From Streptomyces hygroscopicus (GTDB lineage Bacteria > Actinomycetota > Actinomycetes > Streptomycetales > Streptomycetaceae), in assembly GCF_026168105.1 (NCBI RefSeq), contig NZ_LBMW01000007.1:62001-126000 (forward strand): 64,000 bases of DNA, given 5' to 3'. Made by a program: the position numbers and the translations under genes. Below are positions 56,765-64,000 of this stretch, in pieces (position 1 is the stretch's first letter; every line of letters begins with the position of its first letter). Below the pieces are notes generated by a model. That model saw nothing but the letters and a program-made list of their open reading frames with translations. It was not told where the DNA came from and did not search any database.

Positions 56765-59413
56765 ATGGCAGTTGACTCAATGCGCAGAAGACGGGCGTGG
56801 GCGGCGGTGCTCGCCGTGTCCGCCGCGCTGGGGCTGACGGTGGCACAGGCCCAGGCGGCGTCCGGCACCGGTGGGGATCCCTTCGGGGTGCGCGCGCTCA
56901 GGGCACAGGCCCTTCTGAACCAGCAGAAAGGCCCCTCCGCCTTCGTGGACAAGGGGAACGACGACCCCGGTGGCGACGAGGACGAGTCCGGGAACACAGC
57001 AGAGCAGGCGGATCAGTACGCGGAGGCCCGGACCTCGCCGGGGATCGTGGCACCGGGCGCGTACGGGGCCGCGTACGGCGAACTGGCAGGTCTGCGGCAC
57101 ACGGACGGCAGTTGGCGGGAGCTGACCCGGCTGCCGTACGACTCCGACGACCCGCGCTACCGGGACGTCAACTCCAACTCCAGCGGGGGAGCGGGGAAGG
57201 TCACCGGGCGCGTGACCGGGCTCGCGGCCGACGACCACGGGTATGTGTACGCCGGCTCCGCCAACGGCGGTGTCTTCCGGTCCCGCACCGGTGGCGGGCA
57301 CTGGACGAACATCTCCGACCGCCTGCCCGCGCTCTCCACCGGCGATCTCCAGCTCGATCCGCACGGACGGCTCTGGTACGCGACCGGTGAGGCCAACACG
57401 AGCTCGATGGCCTTCCTCGGTACGGGCGTCTATGTGCTGGACGACCCGCACGAGGGCCGTTTCAGCCCGCGCGACCGGGTCGGCGGCGAGGAGCTGGAGT
57501 CCAGCTCGATCAACGCGCTGCGGTTCGCCGGGGACAAGGTGTGGGCTGCGACCACGCGCGGTGTGTGGAGCCACTCCACCAGGACGCTGAACGGCGCGTG
57601 GAAGCTGGAGTTCGCCCCCAACCCCGACTATCTGCCGGGCGGCGCGAAGGCGAGCGACCCGTCGGCCGCGTACAAGAACATCACCAGCGACATCGCGATC
57701 GATCCGAAGGACCCTGACAAGGTCGTGCTCGCGGTCGGCTGGCGCGGCGGCGACACCTACAACGGCTTTTACGCGAAGGGCCCCCGCGGCTGGGAGCGGC
57801 TGACCGGACTGGGCGATCTGCCGAGCGACAGCGACAACGTGGGCAACGTGACCTTCGCGCGCAGCGCCGACGGCTCGCGCTACTACGCCATCGACCAGTC
57901 GCCCGCGATGACCGCCTCCAACCCGGACAGCGGTCTCGCGGGCATCTTCGTCTCCAAGTCCGGTTCCCCTACGGGGCCGTGGACGAAGATCGCCGACCAC
58001 ACGCAGCTGCGCGACTCCGGTTCGGCGCTCACCGGTGCGGGATACCAGCCCGGCATCCAGGCCTGGTACGACCAGTTCCTCACCGTCGACCCGAAGAACC
58101 CGGACCATGTGTACGCGGGGCTCGAGGAGGTCTTCGAGACCAAGGACGGCGGCCGGAGCTGGACGGTCCCCGGCCCGTACTGGAACTTCGGCTTCTCCTG
58201 CTGGTCCATCGACCCCGCGAAACGGAGCGGCGACTGCCCGCCCACCACGCACGCCGACCAGCACTCGGTGGCGATCGGCAGCGACGGCGGGAATCCGTAC
58301 GTCGTGGTCGGCGACGACGGCGGTGCGTTCCGGAGGCCGGTGGACGGCTCCGCCAACGCCCAGGGGCACGCCACCGACTGGACGTCCCTGAACGACGGCA
58401 CGATGGACGCGCTGCAGTACTACTCCGTCGGCGTGGGCATCGACCAGGCCTCGCGCGGGGTCTCGGTGACCGGCGGTCTGCAGGACAACGGGCAGTCGAT
58501 CCTGCGCCCCGGCGACCGGGTGATGGGCTCCAACTTCGGCGGTGACGGCGGCGACACGATCACCGACCCGGCGAACGGGTGCAACATCGCGGCCGAGTAC
58601 GTGTACCTGGCGGTGTCGGTCACGCAGAACTGCGCCGTCAACAACGGTGCTTGGGCCACCGATCCGTCGAAGGCGACCACGTACTCCGTGGCGCCGCCCG
58701 ACAACGCCACCAGTGAGGCGCGTTTCATCGCCCCGCTGAACGCCGACATCAAGGACCCGAACACCTGGGTCGCGGGCGGCCGGCACGTGTGGATCAACAC
58801 CAAGGGGTGGGCGATCCGCAGCGGCAGCGAGTGGTCCGCGGCATACGACCTCGGCAAGGGCAACACCGCCACGGCCGTCGCCTCCTCCGGCGGCAAGGTG
58901 TACGCGGCCTGGTGCGGCCCCTGCAACAACCAGGGCTTCACCCGCGGCATCGCGGTCGGCAACGCGGACGGCACCGGCTGGCACCAGCTGAACCTGCCGG
59001 TCGACGGGACGGTCCCCAACCGCTACCTGGCGGGCCTGGCGATCGACCCGGCGGACTCGAACCATGTGCTGCTGGCCGTCAACGGCTTCTCACGCAAGTG
59101 GACGGAGGGTCCGGGCGCGGGCGTCGGGCATCTGTTTGAGACCCGGGACGGCGGCGCCACCTGGAAGAACGTCTCGGGGAACCTGCCGGACGTGCCCGCC
59201 AACTCGGTGGTGCTGCTGAAGAACGGGACCGTGGCGCTCGGCACCGACCTCGGTGTCCTGGTCCGCCCGGCGAGGTCGTCCCGCTGGAAGGTGGCGGGGG
59301 AGAACCTGCCGACGACGGCTGTCCTCCAGCTGCGCACCGGTCCCGACGGCCGGCTGTATGCGGCGACGCACGGGCGCGGGATCTGGGCGATCGACGTCCG
59401 ACGCCTGTGCTGA
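56765..59413 (+). CDS. Large secreted beta-propeller (BNR/sialidase- or GH74-like) protein
   Basis: An 882-aa exported protein with a Sec signal (RRRAWAAVLAVSAALGLTVAQAQA). After an acidic linker come many propeller blades with BNR/Asp-box elements: YVYAGSANGGVFRSRTGGGH, VFETKDGGRSWTVPG, LFETRDGGATWKNVSG. The architecture suggests two seven-bladed propellers as in GH74 xyloglucanases or a sialidase-like adhesin; catalytic Asp residues cannot be assigned. ATG 56765 gives best spacing to GGGGAGGG; ATG 56756 and 56780 are alternatives. It ends RRLC. Confidence 0.82.
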   Translation: MAVDSMRRRRAWAAVLAVSAALGLTVAQAQAASGTGGDPFGVRALRAQALLNQQKGPSAFVDKGNDDPGGDEDESGNTAEQADQYAEARTSPGIVAPGAYGAAYGELAGLRHTDGSWRELTRLPYDSDDPRYRDVNSNSSGGAGKVTGRVTGLAADDHGYVYAGSANGGVFRSRTGGGHWTNISDRLPALSTGDLQLDPHGRLWYATGEANTSSMAFLGTGVYVLDDPHEGRFSPRDRVGGEELESSSINALRFAGDKVWAATTRGVWSHSTRTLNGAWKLEFAPNPDYLPGGAKASDPSAAYKNITSDIAIDPKDPDKVVLAVGWRGGDTYNGFYAKGPRGWERLTGLGDLPSDSDNVGNVTFARSADGSRYYAIDQSPAMTASNPDSGLAGIFVSKSGSPTGPWTKIADHTQLRDSGSALTGAGYQPGIQAWYDQFLTVDPKNPDHVYAGLEEVFETKDGGRSWTVPGPYWNFGFSCWSIDPAKRSGDCPPTTHADQHSVAIGSDGGNPYVVVGDDGGAFRRPVDGSANAQGHATDWTSLNDGTMDALQYYSVGVGIDQASRGVSVTGGLQDNGQSILRPGDRVMGSNFGGDGGDTITDPANGCNIAAEYVYLAVSVTQNCAVNNGAWATDPSKATTYSVAPPDNATSEARFIAPLNADIKDPNTWVAGGRHVWINTKGWAIRSGSEWSAAYDLGKGNTATAVASSGGKVYAAWCGPCNNQGFTRGIAVGNADGTGWHQLNLPVDGTVPNRYLAGLAIDPADSNHVLLAVNGFSRKWTEGPGAGVGHLFETRDGGATWKNVSGNLPDVPANSVVLLKNGTVALGTDLGVLVRPARSSRWKVAGENLPTTAVLQLRTGPDGRLYAATHGRGIWAIDVRRLC

Positions 59414-59415
59414 CC

Positions 59416-59471
59416 GCACGCCACCGGCCGGTGGCGTGCGGGAGGGGGCGGGGCCTGACGGGCCCCGCCCC
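59416..59471 (+). terminator. Two consecutive hairpins after the propeller gene
   Basis: A 24-bp perfect palindrome (59416-59439, GCACGCCACCGG and complement) starts 2 bp past the stop. It is followed by a GGGGCGGGGCC/complement hairpin (59445-59455 with 59461-59471). Together they make a strong terminator before the GNAT gene. Confidence 0.75.
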
Positions 59472-59490
59472 GCCGTGTGAGACTGCGCGC

Positions 59491-59967
59491 ATGATCCGCA
59501 CCGCGACCCCCGACGACGTCCCCGCCATCCACGCCCTGATACGTGAGCTGGCCGCCTACGAGAAGGCGCCGGACGAGGCGCGGGCGACGCCGGAGCAGCT
59601 GAACGAGGCGCTGTTCGGCGCCCGCCCGGCGGCGTTCGCGCACATCGCCGAGGAGGACGGGGGCGAGGTCGTCGGCTTCGCGCTGTGGTTCCTGTCCTTC
59701 TCCACCTGGCGGGGCGTGCACGGCATTTACCTGGAGGACCTGTACGTCCGCCCGGAGGCCCGCGGCGCGGGCCACGGCAGGGCGCTTCTCGGGGAACTGG
59801 CCCGGATCTGCGTCGAACGCGGTTATGCGCGCCTGGAGTGGTCGGTCCTGGACTGGAACCGTCCGGCGATCGGCTTCTACGCATCCCTGGGCGCCCGCCC
59901 GCAGGAAGGGTGGACGGTGTACCGGCTGACGGACGGGGCGCTGGCGGAGCTGGGGCGGCGGGCATAG
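59491..59967 (+). CDS. GNAT-family N-acetyltransferase (diamine acetyltransferase-like)
   Basis: A 158-aa enzyme. MIRTATPDDVPAIHALIREL and the acceptor loop AYEKAPDE are typical of the SAT1-like diamine acetyltransferase group; GIYLEDLYVRPEARGAGHGRALL is the acetyl-CoA pyrophosphate-binding motif A, and LEWSVLDWNRPAIGFYASLG motif B. It acetylates a primary amine from acetyl-CoA; substrate not defined. Short 5' gap after the double terminator. Confidence 0.9.
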   Translation: MIRTATPDDVPAIHALIRELAAYEKAPDEARATPEQLNEALFGARPAAFAHIAEEDGGEVVGFALWFLSFSTWRGVHGIYLEDLYVRPEARGAGHGRALLGELARICVERGYARLEWSVLDWNRPAIGFYASLGARPQEGWTVYRLTDGALAELGRRA

Positions 59968-59982
59968 GCGACCCGGAACGCC

Positions 59983-60657
59983 TCAGTCGTCCCCCGCCAC
60001 CCGCACCCCCATCTCCGCGGCCAGCACGGGCGCGAGGTCCAGGAGCTGGGCGTGGCTGATCACCGCGCCGGACAGACGGTCCACGCCGCGGGTGATGTCC
60101 AGCTCCGCCGCGCGGCGCAGGTCCACATCGACCAGGGTCGCCGCCGTGAGGTCCACGCCCTTCAGCACGCAGTCCACGAACTCGACCCGTTCGAGCCGGG
60201 CGCCCCCGAAGTCCGGCTCGACCAGGACGCAGCCCTCGAAGACGACGTCCTTGAGCCGCGCCTTGCGGAGATTCAGGTAGTCGATCTTGCCGCCGCGCAC
60301 CAGCACACGCTCCAGCACCGCGCCGTGCAGCTGGATCCCGCCGAGCCGGGCGTCCACCAGCTCCACGTCCCGCAGGTTCGCCTCGGCGAGGTCGATGCCC
60401 ACGCCCCGTATGCCGGTGAGGACGGAGTCCAGCACCCGGGCGTGGTGCAGCTGCGTCTCGTCCAGCGAGCAGCCCGTCAGCGCGCAGTCCATGAACCGGG
60501 CGCCCCCGCCGTCCTGCCCGGCGAGATCCGCCTCCCGGAACTCCAGCCCGTCGTAGTCCCCGTCCGGTGCCAGCTCCCCGTCCGTGAAGGCCACCAGCTC
60601 CGGCAGCCTCACCTGCGGCCGCCGCGCCTCCTTCGTCACCCGTGTCCTGTGCGTCAT
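59983..60657 (-). CDS. Pentapeptide-repeat protein
   Basis: A 224-aa protein built from A(D/N)LxX five-residue repeats: LEFREADLAGQDGGGARFMD, CALTGCSLDETQLHHARVLD, IDLAEANLRDVELVDARLGG, LNLRKARLKDVVFEGCVLVE, ADFGGARLERVEFVDC. These stack as a square beta-helix (Rfr fold), as in DNA-mimicking MfpA/Qnr. Whether this one binds gyrase is unknown. G-rich ribosome site before ATG 60657; convergent with the GNAT gene and divergent from an MFS exporter. Confidence 0.85.
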   Translation of the reverse strand: MTHRTRVTKEARRPQVRLPELVAFTDGELAPDGDYDGLEFREADLAGQDGGGARFMDCALTGCSLDETQLHHARVLDSVLTGIRGVGIDLAEANLRDVELVDARLGGIQLHGAVLERVLVRGGKIDYLNLRKARLKDVVFEGCVLVEPDFGGARLERVEFVDCVLKGVDLTAATLVDVDLRRAAELDITRGVDRLSGAVISHAQLLDLAPVLAAEMGVRVAGDD

Positions 60658-60755
60658 GCCCCCATGCTGCACCCCGCCACTGACAGTCCCCCGGCCCGTC
60701 GTGGCAGCGGCCCGCATCGGATGCGATACGTGCCGATTCATGGTCTTCTGGCGGG

Positions 60756-62261
60756 GTGAGTGGCACCCGAACGGGCGAGGCCGGGGCATGTGACCAGGCC
60801 GATGCCCGCCGCTGGTGGGGCCTGGTCGTCATCGCGCTCGCCCAGCTGATGGTGGTTCTCGACGCGACGATCGTGAACATCGCGCTGCCGTCCGCCCAGC
60901 GCGCGCTGGGCATGTCCGACGGCAACCGCCAGTGGGTGATCACTGCCTACAGCCTGGCCTTCGGCGGGCTGCTGCTGCTCGGCGGCCGGATCGCCGACCT
61001 GGTGGGCCGCAAACGGATGTTCGTCATCGGCCTCATCGGCTTCGCGGTGGCGTCAGCGCTGGGCGGCGCCGCCATCACGCCCGGCATGCTCTACGTTGCC
61101 CGCGCGCTCCAGGGTGCCTTCGCCGCCGTCCTGGCCCCGTCGGCGCTCAGTCTGCTCACGACCACGTTCACCGACCCGAAGGAGCGCGGAAAGGCCTTCG
61201 GTGTCTACGGCGCGCTCGCGGGCAGCGGATCGGCCATCGGGCTGATCGCGGGCGGTCTGCTGACCCAGTACCTGAACTGGCGCTGGTGTCTCTACGTCAA
61301 CGTCCCCATCGCCGTCGTCGCCGTCAGCGGCGGCCTCGCGCTCCTGCCCGGCCGCCCCGGCCACCCGGGCGCCCGCCTCGACCTGCCCGGCGTGCTGCTG
61401 GGCTGTGGCGGCCTGGTCGCGGTCGTGTACGGGTTCAGCGAGGCGGAGCCGCGAGGGTGGACGGATCCGCTGGTGCTCGCCCTGTTCGCGGTCGGCGTGG
61501 TGCTGCTCATCGCGTTCGTGTGGTGGCAGACGAGGGCGCCGCAGCCGCTGCTGCCGCTGCACGTCGTCAGGGACCGCAACCGCGCCGGCTGCTTCCTGAC
61601 GATGGCCCTGGCCGTCATCGGCATGTTCGGGCTGTTCCTGTTCATGACCTACTACCTGCAGGTCGTCCGGGGCTACTCGCCCCTGAGGACGGGGCTGGGC
61701 TATCTGCCGCTGACGGCCGCGGTCGTGGTGGGCTCGACGCAGATCTCGGCCCGTCTGCTGCCCAGGGTGGCGCCGCGCGCGCTGATGGCGCCGGGGATGG
61801 TGCTGGCGGCGGTCGGCCTGCTGATCCTCACCCGGATGAGAGTGGACTCGGCGTACGCGACCGAGATCCTGCCCGGGCTGGTACTGATCGGCCTCGGCAT
61901 GGGCCTCACCTTCATGCCGGTCTTCGCGACCGCGACCGCCGGTGTCGCGCCGCGGGACGCGGGCGTGACGTCGGCGACCGTGAACACCTCGCAGCAGGTG
62001 GGCGGCTCGATCGGTACGGCGCTGCTGAACACGGTCGCGACGACCAGCAGCACGGCGTACATCGCCGCGCATCTGAGCAACCCCGCTCGGAAGGGACTGG
62101 TGGTCCGCGAGGGCATGGTCCACGGCTACACCGTCGCCATCGGGTGGGCGGCGGTCGTGATGCTGCTGGCGGCGCTGGTCGCGGGCGTGATGGTCAGGAC
62201 GAAGCCCCCGGCACACGGCCCGGCCGAGACACCGGTGCCGCAGGACGTGCGCCGGGCCTAG
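60756..62261 (+). CDS. MFS transporter, DHA2 (14-TM, EmrB/QacA) family
   Basis: A 501-aa drug/H+ antiporter-like protein with 14 hydrophobic segments. LVVIALAQLMVVLDATIVNIALPSAQRAL is DHA2 motif D1 in helix 1; GGRIADLVGRKRMFVIGL is motif A; the motif C-type GVYGALAGSGSAIGLIAGGL is in helix 5. The GTG start at 60756 has only a weak G-rich leader. Typical substrates are hydrophobic cations or secondary metabolites; not predictable here. Confidence 0.9.
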   Translation: MSGTRTGEAGACDQADARRWWGLVVIALAQLMVVLDATIVNIALPSAQRALGMSDGNRQWVITAYSLAFGGLLLLGGRIADLVGRKRMFVIGLIGFAVASALGGAAITPGMLYVARALQGAFAAVLAPSALSLLTTTFTDPKERGKAFGVYGALAGSGSAIGLIAGGLLTQYLNWRWCLYVNVPIAVVAVSGGLALLPGRPGHPGARLDLPGVLLGCGGLVAVVYGFSEAEPRGWTDPLVLALFAVGVVLLIAFVWWQTRAPQPLLPLHVVRDRNRAGCFLTMALAVIGMFGLFLFMTYYLQVVRGYSPLRTGLGYLPLTAAVVVGSTQISARLLPRVAPRALMAPGMVLAAVGLLILTRMRVDSAYATEILPGLVLIGLGMGLTFMPVFATATAGVAPRDAGVTSATVNTSQQVGGSIGTALLNTVATTSSTAYIAAHLSNPARKGLVVREGMVHGYTVAIGWAAVVMLLAALVAGVMVRTKPPAHGPAETPVPQDVRRA

Positions 62262-62291
62262 GGCTGCCTCCCCGGAGGTCAACGGCCCCGG

Positions 62292-62792
62292 TCAGCCGAT
62301 GCGCGGGAAACGGGCCTGAAGGGCCCAGACGGCCGGGTTCTCCCCGAGGTCCTCGTGGAGGTCCGTGAGGTCGGCGACCAGGTCGTGCAGGAAGTCGCGG
62401 GCGTCGCGGCGCAGCTCGGAGTGGGAGAAGGTCAGCGGCGGCTCGGCGGCCGGCACCCACTCCGCCTCGATGTCCACCCAGCCGAAGCGGCGCTCGAAGA
62501 GCATGCGGTCGGTGGACTCGGTGAAGTCCAGCTCCGCGTGCTGCGGCCGGGCGGCGCGGCTGCCGAGCGGATCGCGGTCGAGATGCTCGACGATGTCGCA
62601 CAGCGCCCAGGCGAAGTCGAGTACCGGCACCCATCCCCAGGCTGTGGACAACTCCCGGTCCGCCTCGGTGTCGGCGAGGTAGACGTCGCCGCAGAACAGG
62701 TCGTGCCGCAGGGCGCGGACGTCCGCGCCGCGGTAGTCGGTCTGGGGGGGGTCGGGGAAGCGGGTGGAGAGGGCGTAGCCGATGTCGAGCAC
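62292..62792 (-). CDS. Conserved hypothetical protein
   Basis: A 166-aa acidic cytosolic protein from GTG 62792. WGWVPVLDFAWALCDIVEHL, STDRMLFERRFGWVDIEAEW and TFSHSELRRDARDFLHDLVA suggest a compact alpha/beta fold; I recall similar streptomycete proteins without function. Convergent with the DHA2 exporter with 30 bp between stops. Confidence 0.75.
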   Translation of the reverse strand: MLDIGYALSTRFPDPPQTDYRGADVRALRHDLFCGDVYLADTEADRELSTAWGWVPVLDFAWALCDIVEHLDRDPLGSRAARPQHAELDFTESTDRMLFERRFGWVDIEAEWVPAAEPPLTFSHSELRRDARDFLHDLVADLTDLHEDLGENPAVWALQARFPRIG

Positions 62793-62842
62793 GGGGCGAT
62801 GGTGTCACGCCCCATCCGTCCCCGTAGTCGCCGGCCGCCTCA

Positions 62843-62848
62843 TAGGAT
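62843..62848 (+). promoter_or_regulatory. Candidate -10 box for a leaderless M1 peptidase transcript
   Basis: TAGGAT sits seven bases before GTG 62856 and no Shine-Dalgarno precedes that codon. This spacing places the transcription start at or next to the start codon. No clear -35 is visible. Confidence 0.35.
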
Positions 62849-62855
62849 CGCGCTC

Positions 62856-64000
62856 GTGCCCCGAACCATACGCTTCGTCCCCGCCCTGCTCATGGCCCTC
62901 ACGCTCACCGCGTGCGGCGCCGGTGTGCACGGCACCCCGGGCGGCTCAGGTGTGCGTGACCCGTACTTCCCGAAAATGGGCAACAGCGGGTACGACGTCA
63001 CGCACTACGACCTGACCCTCGCCTACGATCCGGCGCGCCGCCACCTCACCGGCACCGCGGTGATCACGGCAATCGCGACCAAGGACCTCTCCGCCTTCGA
63101 CCTGGATCTGAAGGGGATGGACGTCGCCGGCGTCACGGTCGGGGGCCGCGGCGCCCGCTGGAGCCGCAACGGGCAGGAGCTGACCGTGCGTCCACCCAGC
63201 GACCTCCGCCGCGGCGAAACGTTCCGCACGATGGTGCGCTACGGGGGCACGCCCGAGACGATCACCGACCCGGACGACTCCAAGGAGGGCTGGCTGCCGA
63301 CCGCCGACGGCGCGCTGGCGCTCGGCGAGCCGACCGGTTCCATGGCGTGGTTCCCCGGCAACCACCACCCGTCCGACAAGGCGTCGTACGACATCTCGGT
63401 CACCGTCCCCGAAGGCCTCCAGGCGCTCTCCAACGGCGAACTGACGCGCGAGACGACGGAGCACCACCGGAGCACCTACGTCTGGCACACCGCCCAGCCG
63501 ATGGCGAGTTATGTCGCCATGCTCGCGATCGGCCACTACACCGTCCGGCGCACGCGTCCGGCGGACGGCCCGCCCCTGTACGTGGCCGTCGAACCCGCAC
63601 AGGACAAGGCGGCCGCGGACGTGCTGGGGAGGATCCCCGAAATCGTGAAGTGGGAGACGTCCCTCTTCGGCCCCTACCCCTTCTCCTCCACGGGCGCGGT
63701 CGTCGCGGACCAGGGCGACGCGGGCTATGCGCTGGAGACCCAGAGCCGCCCGGTCTTCCCGGGCGCGCCCGGCCTGCAGACGGTGGTCCATGAACTGGCC
63801 CACGAGTGGTACGGCGACTCGGTCACCCCCAAGTCATGGGCGGACATGTGGCTCAACGAGGGCTTCGCGACGTACACGGAGTGGCTGTGGCAGGAGGACC
63901 ACGGCGGCGACACGGCACAGGACATCTTCGACTCGCTCTACAAGGGCGACTACTACGACGACCCGGCCGCCGACAAGGCGATATGGGCGTACCCCCCGGC
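62856..64000 (+). CDS. M1-family metallopeptidase lipoprotein, 3'-truncated by window edge
   Basis: At least 381 codons visible. A lipoprotein signal (RFVPALLMALTLTACGAG) places it on the outside of the membrane. The N-terminal beta-saddle domain has DPYFPKMGNSGYDVTHYDL; the catalytic site is H312-E-x-x-H316 in VVHELAHEWYGDS with the third zinc ligand Glu335 in WLNEGFATYTEW. The GAMEN exopeptidase motif is replaced by GYALETQ (about residues 290-296), as in many actinobacterial secreted M1 peptidases. No stop occurs before the window end. Confidence 0.92.
   Translation, partial: MPRTIRFVPALLMALTLTACGAGVHGTPGGSGVRDPYFPKMGNSGYDVTHYDLTLAYDPARRHLTGTAVITAIATKDLSAFDLDLKGMDVAGVTVGGRGARWSRNGQELTVRPPSDLRRGETFRTMVRYGGTPETITDPDDSKEGWLPTADGALALGEPTGSMAWFPGNHHPSDKASYDISVTVPEGLQALSNGELTRETTEHHRSTYVWHTAQPMASYVAMLAIGHYTVRRTRPADGPPLYVAVEPAQDKAAADVLGRIPEIVKWETSLFGPYPFSSTGAVVADQGDAGYALETQSRPVFPGAPGLQTVVHELAHEWYGDSVTPKSWADMWLNEGFATYTEWLWQEDHGGDTAQDIFDSLYKGDYYDDPAADKAIWAYPP

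Overview
The window is high-GC actinobacterial DNA and almost certainly a Streptomyces chromosome. Codon third positions are strongly G/C. The gene set includes mycothiol synthesis (mshA), the PhoR-PhoP/PhoU phosphate system, CarD, the shared sugar-ABC ATPase MsiK, an SCO4226-type nickel protein, and a whiE-type spore-pigment type II PKS. The order gpmA, SCO4226-like, phoU, phoR-phoP, carD, ispD-ispF, cysS, rlmB, doxX, nucleotidyltransferase, msiK is the streptomycete core order I recall around SCO4204-SCO4240.

Layout. 1-9.2 kb: 3' part of an aminoglycoside-phosphotransferase-like gene, a decayed IS481-family transposase carrying a 4x23-bp expansion, a UvrA-like ABC ATPase, a VOC protein, an XRE regulator behind a perfect 12-bp palindrome, an HbhA-like coiled-coil protein, a DUF2516 membrane protein, a receiver-PP2C phosphatase and a secreted NlpC/P60 hydrolase. 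9.4-16.7 kb: a 9-bp-period repeat field, a methyltransferase, mshA, a YbjN protein, a secreted beta-helix protein, an MFS exporter and gpmA. 16.7-18.9 kb: a scrapyard of tyrosine integrase (two pieces), L,D-transpeptidase and SigE-family sigma factor remnants, then a secreted AOC/dirigent-like barrel protein. 19-25 kb: a GH47 mannosidase, the SCO4226-like protein, a 1,075-aa M48-type membrane metalloprotease with octapeptide repeats, its coupled upstream partner, and a 50-aa Cys-rich peptide. 25.2-39.8 kb: the conserved pho / carD / isp / cysS / rlmB / msiK block.

40.05-44.45 kb is a small genomic island in tRNA-Thr(TGT). It is bounded by an exact 43-bp repeat of the tRNA 3' half, carries a frameshifted integrase, and delivers a tightly overlapping operon: DUF5133 protein, HemK2-like methyltransferase, CDGSH iron-sulfur protein, and a haem-oxygenase-like di-iron oxidase. 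The tRNA's probable original terminator lies beyond the right att copy. I consider this operon the best candidate for an undescribed system in the window.

44.5-53.2 kb: a TetR remnant, DUF5994 and other small hypotheticals, then a complete whiE/sch/cur-like spore pigment cluster (SchA/CurD protein, cupin, KS-alpha, KS-beta/CLF, ACP, aromatase/cyclase, TcmI-like cyclase). A convergent O-methyltransferase stands where I would expect the divergent FAD hydroxylase of whiE. 53.2-64 kb: secreted beta-helix protein, rhomboid-like protein, FAD oxidoreductase, large secreted beta-propeller protein, GNAT, pentapeptide-repeat protein, DHA2 MFS exporter, a conserved hypothetical, and the 5' part of a lipoprotein M1 aminopeptidase that runs off the window.

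All assignments rest on reading the sequence and on recalled family motifs; no database search was run.
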